A DNA stretch of 5,272 bases from Syntrophomonadaceae bacterium. GTDB taxonomy: Bacteria > Bacillota > Syntrophomonadia > Syntrophomonadales > Syntrophomonadaceae. The notes under the pieces were generated by a model. The model saw nothing but the letters and a program-made list of their open reading frames with translations, was not told the DNA's origin and ran no database searches. The DNA lies in NCBI GenBank assembly GCA_028686565.1, contig JAQUBU010000176.1, forward strand, positions 1-5,272, in the 5' to 3' direction. Within the stretch, counting starts at the first letter, position 1. Each line of letters begins with the position of its first letter. The translations under genes were made by a program, and so were the position numbers. Shown here one piece after another: positions 1-4,602 of this stretch.

Positions 1-45
1 CTGACCGCCTAAACAAGCGGGGGACATATTTTCACCTCGTAATAT
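1..45 (+). repeat. Copy 1 of a 45-bp repeat (3' end of a larger element, cut by the window edge)
   Basis: These 45 bases align without gaps to 3526-3570 with 36 identities; bases 19-45 match at 25 of 27. Both copies contain CCGC near the start, a run of G, then ATATTTTCACCTCGT and an AT-rich end. A small hairpin (CCGC at 5-8 with GCGG at 17-20) precedes the G run. The repeat stops exactly at the stop codon of the minus-strand gene that ends at base 45. In copy 2 the 45 bases are the right end of a larger foldable element, so the body of copy 1 probably lies left of the window. Read on the minus strand, the small hairpin could also help end the NifX-type transcript, but it has no T tract after it. 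Confidence 0.75.
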
Positions 46-392
46 CAGCTATGACAATCTCCAGCATGGGCATGTTCTGAACAAACTGATCCAGTGCTGA
101 CTAATTCACCTTTTTCATATGAGATGATAAGATCATTGATATTTCCAGATGCACCGACAATTATCTTTACTCCCTGGGATGTAAACAAATCCTGGGCACT
201 TCCGCCCATGCCGCCGGCTATAACCAGTTCAACTCCTAATTGCTTCAGAAAAACCGGTAAGGCTCCGGGTACATGACCAGGACTCGGTACGGATTTAAAG
301 GATTTTTCATTCGTATCATACAGAGCAAATTCTGCACAATGACCGAAATGGGGACATACCATATTACCTTCACTGGGAATGGCTATCAGCAT
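45..392 (-). CDS. Small NifX/NifB-type iron-sulfur (iron-molybdenum) cofactor-binding family protein, COG1433, Cys/His-rich
   Basis: A 115-residue single-domain protein of the dinitrogenase iron-molybdenum cofactor family, a ribonuclease-H-like fold seen in NifX, NifY and the C-terminus of NifB and in many small stand-alone proteins of anaerobes. Visible family marks are the N-terminal strand, then CPHFGHC at residues 13-19, a glycine-rich GGMGGSAQDLF segment near 60-70 and a VKIIVGASG strand-turn near 75-83. The tail carries Cys104, His107, His109, Cys113 and His114, so the protein has two Cys/His clusters that could hold a metal or Fe-S cofactor. The ATG at 392 follows GGAGG with about ten bases between. 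It is the second gene of a minus-strand pair, 51 bases after its paralogue. No nitrogenase gene is visible, so a role in nitrogen fixation should not be assumed; the client cluster is unknown. Confidence 0.85.
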   Translation of the reverse strand: MLIAIPSEGNMVCPHFGHCAEFALYDTNEKSFKSVPSPGHVPGALPVFLKQLGVELVIAGGMGGSAQDLFTSQGVKIIVGASGNINDLIISYEKGELVSTGSVCSEHAHAGDCHS

Positions 393-443
393 AATAAACT
401 TACCTCCAATAAAATATTTTTTGTATTCCTGCTATTATTACGA

Positions 444-797
444 CTAATTATTAGGGGATAACAACTCCTGCAATTCACCAGCTTTATAACTTTGCAGGGC
501 TGCTTCGACCGTTTTGCCGGCTACACCGGAAAAAATTTTTACTCCGCCTTGTTTCAGGGCTTCAAAGGCCTTGGGGCCTATCCGATGGGATATAACCAGT
601 CCTACATTTTTTTTCATCAAAGATTGAACAGCTCCAGTTCCTGCCCCATGAGCAGCCTCGGTACCACTGTTAGCAAGCAGTTCAAATTGCTTACTTTCTG
701 GATCCCAGATCATAAAATAGAGACAGCGGCCAAAGCGTTCGTCCACCGGAGAAGTTGCGGACGAACCCGTCGCACAGATAGCTATTTTTTCAGACAT
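444..797 (-). CDS. Small NifX/NifB-type cofactor-binding family protein, COG1433
   Basis: A 117-residue paralogue of the downstream gene and the first gene of the minus-strand pair. The signature VDERFGRC lies at about residues 18-25, followed by an aromatic strand (LYFMIWD). The middle holds GAGTGAVQ, a strand ending VISHRIGPKAFEAL and the segment GGVKIFSGVAGKTVEAAL, all usual for COG1433. Unlike its neighbour it has few cysteines (Cys8, Cys25) and no Cys/His tail, so the two probably have different jobs, perhaps carrier and cluster-binding partner. I start it at the ATG at 797, not the in-frame ATG at 815: GGGAGTGAGG lies just before the 797 ATG and would be inside the longer reading frame, and family members begin at this point. 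Transcription is likely from the promoter at 987-959, with a leader of about 155 bases. Confidence 0.87.
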   Translation of the reverse strand: MSEKIAICATGSSATSPVDERFGRCLYFMIWDPESKQFELLANSGTEAAHGAGTGAVQSLMKKNVGLVISHRIGPKAFEALKQGGVKIFSGVAGKTVEAALQSYKAGELQELLSPNN

Positions 798-843
798 GTT
801 CCTCACTCCCTTCATATTATTAAAATTTTAATGCTAATTATCT

Positions 844-866
844 TGTTCCGTTTACTTAATGGAACA
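844..866 (-). other. Possible leader hairpin or second operator (TGTTCC-N11-GGAACA)
   Basis: TGTTCC at 844-849 and GGAACA at 861-866 are perfect inverted repeats separated by 11 bases. They fall inside the predicted leader of the minus-strand NifX-type operon, about 50 to 70 bases before the first start codon. In RNA this would be a six-pair hairpin with an 11-base loop; in DNA it could be a regulator site. No T tract follows, so it is not a terminator. Chance occurrence is quite possible. Confidence 0.3.
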
Positions 867-936
867 TATACAGCGTATCCTTTCTGACTACTTACTTTAT
901 TATGTGTTGCTGAGCGATAAGCATGTAAAAAACATA

Positions 937-952
937 ATGAGCATATGCTCAT
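937..952. promoter_or_regulatory. Perfect 16-bp palindromic operator candidate
   Basis: ATGAGCATATGCTCAT is its own reverse complement over all 16 bases. Its right edge lies at the transcription start predicted from the TTGACA-N17-TAATAT promoter, so a bound dimeric regulator would sit at about +1 to +16 and block initiation or escape. This is the usual place for a repressor operator. I do not recognise the regulator. A lone TGAGC half-site also occurs at 911-915. No other full copy is visible in this window. Confidence 0.65.
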
Positions 953-958
953 AAACTA

Positions 959-987
959 ATATTATTTTTATTTATCTATAATGTCAA
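959..987 (-). promoter_or_regulatory. Sigma-A-type promoter of the NifX-type operon
   Basis: On the minus strand a perfect -35 box, TTGACA (987-982), is followed after exactly 17 bases by TAATAT (964-959), which matches four of six -10 positions. The predicted start is near 952. Two tandem TAAGCTAA units lie just upstream at about -41 to -56, where UP elements or activators bind. The same stretch also contains CATTATA preceded at 17 bases by GCTTA, a weak sigma-F/G-like reading; I prefer the sigma-A reading because the -35 box is perfect. Confidence 0.6.
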
Positions 988-992
988 GTATT

Positions 993-1008
993 TAAGCTAA
1001 TAAGCTAA
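993..1008. repeat. Tandem 8-bp repeat (TAAGCTAA x2)
   Basis: Two identical adjacent copies of TAAGCTAA occupy 993-1000 and 1001-1008. They lie directly upstream of the -35 box of the leftward promoter. One turn of helix is about 10.5 bp, so the 8-bp period is not ideal for same-face binding of two protein subunits. It may be simple AT-rich repetition or an upstream promoter element. Confidence 0.45.
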
Positions 1009-1154
1009 AAAATAACCATAATATTATTTAGTTATCCGTGAAAAGCTCTTTGTTTGATAATGTGGGGATGCATGATAATGTTTTGTATATTAATGACATA
1101 TGAATCAGCATCAAGATTACAGAGGAATTATAGTTTGAATAATTGTTTTGTTTT

Positions 1155-1179
1155 AAAACACCTGCCAGGGTGTTTTTTT
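1155..1179 (+). terminator. Rho-independent terminator with no visible upstream gene
   Basis: AAAACACC (1155-1162) pairs with GGTGTTTT (1169-1176) around a six-base loop, giving eight pairs, and the run of seven T ends at 1179. Read on the plus strand this is a good intrinsic terminator; on the minus strand the stem is followed by A-rich sequence, so it should act mainly left to right. No plus-strand gene precedes it in the window. It may end a small RNA from 960-1150, or insulate spoVAC from read-through before the forespore promoter begins nine bases later. Confidence 0.65.
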
Positions 1180-1187
1180 AAGTCTTG

Positions 1188-1217
1188 GAATAAACGGCTG
1201 GCCAGATGTTCATAATA
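1188..1217 (+). promoter_or_regulatory. Sigma-G-type (forespore) promoter of the spoVA operon
   Basis: GAATA (1188-1192) and CATAATA (1211-1217) are separated by 18 bases. They match the known Bacillus sigma-G pattern, gHATR then CATnHTA about 18 bases apart, at every constrained position. The spoVA operon of Bacillus subtilis is known to be transcribed by sigma-G in the forespore, so sequence and context agree. The predicted start is near 1224, which leaves a leader of only about 13 bases that is almost wholly the ribosome binding site AAGGAGG (1225-1231). Confidence 0.72.
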
Positions 1218-1236
1218 TTAGGCAAAGGAGGCGAAA

Positions 1237-1710
1237 ATGCTGACAACGCCGGATCCTGCTAATCAGCTAAAAAAAATTGAGATAGAAGATTATGAAACTC
1301 TAGTTCAGCAGGTAAAACCAAAACCCCCTCTTCTGAAAAACAGTTTTTGGGCTTTTGTGGTGGGCGGGGTCATCTGCATGTTAGCTCAGGCAATACAAAA
1401 CTATTTGCTCTCAAAGGGAGCAGGCAAAACCGATGCCGCTAGCTGGACTTCGGTAATAATGATTTTCCTGGGTGCCTTGCTTACAGGTATTGGTGTATAC
1501 AATGAATTGGGAAAAATAGCCGGGGCCGGGTCGATTGTACCTATAACAGGCTTTTCCAATGCAATTGTAGCATCAGCTATGGAATTTAAGAGAGAGGGCT
1601 ATATATTTGGAGTTGGAGCGCGGATTTTTAGTGTGGCCGGTCCTACTTTGGTTTTTGGTTTTGTTATTGCCGTGCTTATAGGAGCTATCAAGGTTTTTAT
1701 TAGTTCATAG
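1237..1710 (+). CDS. spoVAC: Stage V sporulation protein AC (DPA channel subunit)
   Basis: A 157-residue inner-membrane protein of the spore, close in length to Bacillus SpoVAC (about 150). SpoVAC is known to work with SpoVAD and SpoVAE in moving dipicolinic acid into the forespore and releasing it in germination; SpoVAC has been reported to behave as a mechanosensitive channel. A polar N-terminus of about 36 residues precedes membrane segments at roughly 37-59, 71-88 and 135-155. Between them lies the family core KIAGAGSIVPITGF (93-106), which may re-enter the membrane, and the amphipathic AMEFKREGYIFGVG region (114-127). The ATG at 1237 follows AAGGAGG with five bases between. It heads a three-gene operon behind a sigma-G-type promoter. 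The core resembles that of SpoVAE in the same operon (KIGGAGASIPLSGFG), so the two look like ancient paralogues. Confidence 0.95.
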   Translation: MLTTPDPANQLKKIEIEDYETLVQQVKPKPPLLKNSFWAFVVGGVICMLAQAIQNYLLSKGAGKTDAASWTSVIMIFLGALLTGIGVYNELGKIAGAGSIVPITGFSNAIVASAMEFKREGYIFGVGARIFSVAGPTLVFGFVIAVLIGAIKVFISS

Positions 1711-1832
1711 CTGGTATAGGGGAGAAATCTGCCATTGATGTTTTTTCGGAACACATGAAATGGCTTTAATGAAAGCTGTTTGCAAAAAAATTTCAAAGAA
1801 TTGCTAATTATATAAAGATGAGAGGAAATATA
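1711..1832 (+). other. 122-bp gap between spoVAC and spoVAD
   Basis: spoVAC and spoVAD are usually tightly packed, but here 122 bases separate them. The gap has no terminator and no gene I can support. A 21-codon open stretch (about 1706-1768) has no start codon of its own and no convincing family resemblance. No sigma-G-like box pair was found, so spoVAD is probably read from the spoVAC promoter. The gap could hold a processing site or be the scar of a deletion. Confidence 0.5.
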
Positions 1833-2843
1833 ATGCCGGGAACAAAGAAAAAGGGTGCCCAGACGGTGGTGTTTGATAATCCCCTGGTATTGACGGCCTG
1901 GGCTTCAATTGTAGGGCCGCTTGAAGGTGGTGGTCCTTGGGGCCAGGATTTTGATTGGATTATGGAAGATTACCTTTTTGGCGAGCAGACCTGGGAAAAA
2001 GGTGAAAGTAAAATGCTGCGGGAGACTGTGAAGCATGCCTTGAATAAACGCAATTTAGAGCCTGCGGATGCTGAATTGTTTGTTGCTGGTGATCTTTTGA
2101 ATCAGCTGGTTTCCACCAACTTTGCCGCCCGTGAATTAAGCATTCCTTTTCTAGGGCTCTATGGTGCCTGTTCTACGATGGCTGAATCATTAATAGTCAG
2201 CAGCATGCTGATGGATGGAGGTTTTTTTGACAGGACAGTGGCTGCAGCCTGCAGCCATCATTATACAGCCGAAAGACAGTTTCGTTTTCCCACTGAGCAA
2301 GGTGTTCAAAAACCCCCCAGCTCACAATGGACAGCAACAGCTGCTGGTGCGGTTTTACTTGAATCGGTCGGTGTGGGTCCCAGGATTACTGCGGCCACTA
2401 TTGGCAGAGTTGTTGATATGGGACAGAAAGATATAGCAGATATGGGCAGTGCTATGGCCCCGGCGGCTGTGGATACTATTAAAACACATTTTAAGGATAT
2501 GAACCTGCCAACCGATTATTATGATCTGGTTGTTACCGGAGATTTGGGAAAAATAGGCATGGCCATTGCCCAGCAGTTATTTATAAAGGATGGAGTTTCT
2601 CCCCGGCCTAATTACAGTGATTGTGGAGTTCTATTATTTGATGACAATCAGGGTGCACTTTCCGGCGGTAGTGGATGCGGATGCTCAGCCTGTATTTTAT
2701 GTGGTCCTTTGCTGAAAAAAATGCTGGCTGGGGATATTAAAAAATTGCTTTTTATTGCTACTGGTGCTTTGATGAGCCCTTTATCCAGTTTCCAGGGCGA
2801 AAGCATACCCGGTATAGCCCATGCGGTAGTGATTGAAAATTAA
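1833..2843 (+). CDS. spoVAD: Stage V sporulation protein AD (DPA-binding, thiolase-like)
   Basis: A 336-residue protein, nearly the same length as Bacillus SpoVAD (338). SpoVAD is known to be a soluble protein on the outer face of the spore inner membrane with a thiolase-like fold; it binds dipicolinic acid directly and is needed for its uptake. Visible family stretches include DNPLVLTAWASIVGPLEGGG (residues 15-34), the LYGACSTMAES region (109-119) that corresponds to the thiolase nucleophile loop, the AAACSHHYTAERQFRFP region (137-153) and the cysteine-rich GGSGCGCSACILCGP (278-292). I start at the ATG at 1833, since AGAGGA lies six bases before it; the in-frame ATG at 1818 would place that binding site inside the gene. 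It is the middle gene of the operon and ends 13 bases before spoVAE. Confidence 0.96.
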   Translation: MPGTKKKGAQTVVFDNPLVLTAWASIVGPLEGGGPWGQDFDWIMEDYLFGEQTWEKGESKMLRETVKHALNKRNLEPADAELFVAGDLLNQLVSTNFAARELSIPFLGLYGACSTMAESLIVSSMLMDGGFFDRTVAAACSHHYTAERQFRFPTEQGVQKPPSSQWTATAAGAVLLESVGVGPRITAATIGRVVDMGQKDIADMGSAMAPAAVDTIKTHFKDMNLPTDYYDLVVTGDLGKIGMAIAQQLFIKDGVSPRPNYSDCGVLLFDDNQGALSGGSGCGCSACILCGPLLKKMLAGDIKKLLFIATGALMSPLSSFQGESIPGIAHAVVIEN

Positions 2844-2856
2844 GCAGGAGGAAAAA

Positions 2857-3216
2857 ATGATTTCACTTTATATGGCTTTTTTAATTGGCGGAGCTTTTTG
2901 TCTTATAGGTCAGCTAATCATGGATTTAACTAAACCGGACGTTACCCCGGGGCATATACTGGTAGGTTACATTTCAGTGGGGGCTATACTGAGTGGATTA
3001 GGTTTATATGAACCTCTTGTTAAAATAGGTGGCGCAGGAGCAAGTATTCCTCTTTCCGGTTTTGGTCATGTTTTAACTCAGGGGACTTTAAAAGCAGTGG
3101 AAGAAAAGGGGTTATTGGGCGCTTTCAGTGGAGGTGTAGAAGCTGCGGCAGCTGGAATAACGGCAGCAATTGTTTTTGGCTATCTAGCGGCAGTTATTTT
3201 TAATCCCAAGGAATAG
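2857..3216 (+). CDS. spoVAE: Stage V sporulation protein AE (SpoVAEB type, membrane)
   Basis: A 119-residue membrane protein of the SpoVAE/SpoVAEB family, the third part of the minimal spoVACDE set that many Clostridia use for dipicolinic acid transport. Hydrophobic segments lie at about residues 2-23, 35-55 and 94-114, and the loop KIGGAGASIPLSGFG (about 58-72) is the family core shared with SpoVAC. The true start is the ATG at 2857, seven bases or fewer after AGGAGG (2847-2852); the upstream in-frame ATG at 2833 overlaps spoVAD and would bury that binding site. The Bacillus operon also has spoVAA, spoVAB, spoVAEA and spoVAF; none is present here. No convincing terminator follows the stop codon. 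Confidence 0.94.
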   Translation: MISLYMAFLIGGAFCLIGQLIMDLTKPDVTPGHILVGYISVGAILSGLGLYEPLVKIGGAGASIPLSGFGHVLTQGTLKAVEEKGLLGAFSGGVEAAAAGITAAIVFGYLAAVIFNPKE

Positions 3217-3291
3217 GGATAAGGGATAATGTTAATAGATTTTACTGCTGTAAGTTTGATGATGACATAGAATTTAAAACTTCTAATCCCG

Positions 3292-3570
3292 TATCTCGCC
3301 GCAGCGGTGTGCACGAAACTGCTTTGCAGTTCTTCCAATGCTTAAAATTATATAGCCAAGTGATTAAAAGGTCGTATTGTTAAGCTCTGCTTGAGTCTGA
3401 GGTAAAGGGAGAAGCTGAATATGAAAGCCCTTATTTAAGCATCGGAAGAAACAACGGAGCAGTTTCAACTGCTGCAACGAGGTAGCGCCTTGTTATAACC
3501 CGCCACCTGTTTTGTTTATAGGAAGCCGACCGCTTTAAAGAAGGGGGGATATATTTTCACCTCGTTATAT
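3292..3570 (+). ncRNA. Candidate structured RNA or small mobile element with a 193-nt interrupted hairpin
   Basis: Four helices stack in one register: 3292-3298 with 3478-3484 (7 pairs, one G-U), 3301-3308 with 3468-3475 (8 pairs, one G-U), 3315-3323 with 3458-3466 (9 pairs) and 3330-3346 with 3434-3450 (16 of 17). The 87-base apical part holds two more small hairpins: AAGC-TCT-GCTT at 3382-3392, and AAGGG (3405-3409) with CCCTT (3428-3432). Each main arm can instead form its own hairpin: AACTGC/GCAGTT at 3317-3331 and AGCAGT/ACTGCT at 3458-3473. The 3' part ends in the 45-base repeat shared with 1-45. The strand is assumed from the order of parts; an inverted repeat also folds on the other strand. 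I do not recognise a known family. It could be a trans-acting RNA, an omega-RNA-like or other transposon end, or a MITE. Confidence 0.5.
3526..3570 (+). repeat. Copy 2 of the 45-bp repeat
   Basis: Bases 3526-3570 match 1-45 at 36 of 45 positions with no gaps, and best over the last 27 bases. A weak local hairpin (CC-CTT with AAG-GG around TAAAG, 3530-3545) replaces the CCGC/GCGG hairpin of copy 1, so a stem is kept although its bases differ. ACCTCGTT at 3559-3566 can pair perfectly with AACGAGGT at 3476-3483. The repeat ends 39 bases before the start codon of the next gene. Confidence 0.75.
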
Positions 3571-3609
3571 TTGCAATGCTCTGGGCAGGATTTAAAAGGA
3601 GGCAAGGAT

Positions 3610-4602
3610 TTGCAACGGATTGGAATACCACATGGACTTTTCTACTACTATTATTACCCGCTATGGAAAACATTTTTTTGTGATTTGGGTGCTGAGGTTA
3701 TTACGTCGTCGCAGACTAACCGCCGCATTATCGATAAGGGAATAGAAGCCGCCGTGGACGAGATCTGTTTCCCGCTAAAAGTCTATTTAGGTCATGTCGA
3801 GGAACTGCTGAGCAAAAAGCTGGATTATATATTTATACCGCGCATAGTCAGCGTAGAAAGAAAAAGCTATATATGTCCGAAGTTTATAGGCATACCAGAT
3901 ATAGTAAGAGCGGCCATACCCCATTTGCCTCCTATGATTGATACTATAATCGATATTAGCAAGACTGATAAGTTCATCAAAAATGACATTGTTAAAGTGG
4001 GTAAGCTTTTTAATTCCCGGGAAAAAAATATTAAAGAGGCCTATCGACATTCCTGCCAGGAGCTGAAATTCTGCCGCGCTTTGGCAGCGCAAGGTTGTAC
4101 CATGGCTGAAGCTATAAAAATTTGGGAAGGAGAGAGCCTTGATAACAATCCCGAAACTGATCTCAAGATAGGTGTTTTAGGTCATGGCTATTCACTCTAT
4201 GATGAAAGTATAAGTATGAATATAATCAAACGGCTTCGCGGCATGGGCTGCCAGGTGTTGTTGCCGGAAGCTTTGGACCAGCTGAGTATCGAAGCTGAGG
4301 CAGCTACCATACCCAAACGCATGTTTTGGACTTTAGGCCGGATAATGATCGGAAGTGCATTACATATGGCTAAAAGAGATGATGTTGACGGGATAATCTA
4401 TGTGGCCTGTTTTGGCTGCGGACCTGACTCAATGATCGGGGAGATTATAGAGCGAAAGCTGAGAAACAAGCCGTTTATGATGATTACCATAGATGAGCAT
4501 ACCGGGGAAAATGGTCTGGTTACACGTTTGGAAGCTTTTTGCGATATGTTGAGGAGGAGGAGGTCAGTTAGTTGTGAAGATAACCTTTCCGCACATGGGT
4601 AA
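3610..4602 (+). CDS. 2-hydroxyacyl-CoA dehydratase/activase-associated protein, DUF2229 (COG3580) type
   Basis: A 330-residue protein of the DUF2229/COG3580 family, related to subunits of 2-hydroxyacyl-CoA dehydratases (HgdB-like) and often fused or linked to BadF/HgdC-type ATPase activases. Family marks: RIGIPHGLFYYYYYPLWKTF (3-22), DEICFPLKVYLGHV (50-63), the FIPRIVSVE and YICPKFIGIPD segments (75-97), and YVACFGCGPDS (264-274) before the ITIDEHTGENG region (292-302). Cys53, Cys89, Cys267 and Cys270 are the best candidates for Fe-S ligands. The start is TTG at 3610: AGGAGG (3597-3602) lies seven bases before it and the conserved RIGIP begins at once; an earlier TTG at 3571 has no binding site. 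The last 29 bases overlap the next gene, implying coupled translation. Reaction and substrate are unknown; no activase ATPase is within the window. Confidence 0.85.
   Translation: MQRIGIPHGLFYYYYYPLWKTFFCDLGAEVITSSQTNRRIIDKGIEAAVDEICFPLKVYLGHVEELLSKKLDYIFIPRIVSVERKSYICPKFIGIPDIVRAAIPHLPPMIDTIIDISKTDKFIKNDIVKVGKLFNSREKNIKEAYRHSCQELKFCRALAAQGCTMAEAIKIWEGESLDNNPETDLKIGVLGHGYSLYDESISMNIIKRLRGMGCQVLLPEALDQLSIEAEAATIPKRMFWTLGRIMIGSALHMAKRDDVDGIIYVACFGCGPDSMIGEIIERKLRNKPFMMITIDEHTGENGLVTRLEAFCDMLRRRRSVSCEDNLSAHG
4552..4563 (+). promoter_or_regulatory. Ribosome binding site made of four AGG codons inside the upstream gene
   Basis: Four AGG triplets in a row encode four arginines near the C-terminus of the upstream protein (residues 315-318) and lie ten bases before the GTG at 4574. 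They form a strong Shine-Dalgarno sequence for the overlapping gene. This supports the GTG start and tight translational coupling of the two proteins. Confidence 0.7.

Larger units (their letters stand above)
798..1236. other. Divergent intergenic region of 439 bp
   Basis: No convincing gene lies here. Short reading frames on the plus strand, for example 11- and 13-codon frames starting near 1068 and 1100, lack ribosome binding sites. The region holds a vegetative-type promoter firing left, a 16-bp palindrome, two tandem 8-bp repeats, a plus-strand terminator and a sigma-G-type promoter firing right. The leader of the left operon includes a possible hairpin (844-866) and a 14-bp AT palindrome at 819-832. 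I recognised no known riboswitch in that leader. Confidence 0.7.
3217..3609. other. 393-bp non-coding region after spoVAE, mostly filled by a foldable element
   Basis: No gene is supported: the longest plus-strand open stretch inside (about 33 codons near 3384-3486) has no start codon. Bases 3217-3291 are AT-rich and hold a partial inverted repeat (3269-3284) and a possible -10 box TAGAAT (3268-3273) without a good -35. Bases 3292-3570 form the structured element listed separately. Bases 3571-3609 lead to the next gene and contain its strong ribosome binding site. No clear promoter for the next operon was found. Confidence 0.75.

Noticed and set aside
819..832. 14-bp palindrome ATTAAAATTTTAAT upstream of the first NifX-type gene
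   Set aside because: Pure A and T in an AT-rich leader; palindromes of this composition are common by chance, and it has no T tract or GC stem to act as a terminator.
1068..1138. Two mini reading frames of 11 and 13 codons before the orphan terminator
   Set aside because: Neither has a ribosome binding site with proper spacing, and frames this short occur by chance.
3217..3240. GGGATAA direct repeat after spoVAE as a regulatory site
   Set aside because: Only two short near-copies that include the stop codon region; no further support.
3384..3486. 33-codon open stretch on the plus strand inside the structured element
   Set aside because: It has no start codon or ribosome binding site, and its bases are already explained by the paired arms.
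3292..3570. Group II or group I intron fragment
   Set aside because: No domain V-like hairpin, no GUGCG-type 5' end, no group I core strings and no intron-encoded protein were seen.
3292..3570. 6S RNA or retron msr-msd
   Set aside because: The long stem and apical branches superficially fit, but I see no 6S central bubble pattern, and no reverse transcriptase gene is nearby for a retron.
3292..3609. Riboswitch controlling the downstream dehydratase-like operon
   Set aside because: The 3' module also occurs at 1-45 next to the end of an opposing gene, so a dedicated cis leader is unlikely, though not excluded.
3571..3609. Extended N-terminus of the DUF2229-type protein from TTG at 3571
   Set aside because: No ribosome binding site precedes it, and AGGAGG at 3597-3602 sits correctly for the TTG at 3610, where family similarity begins.
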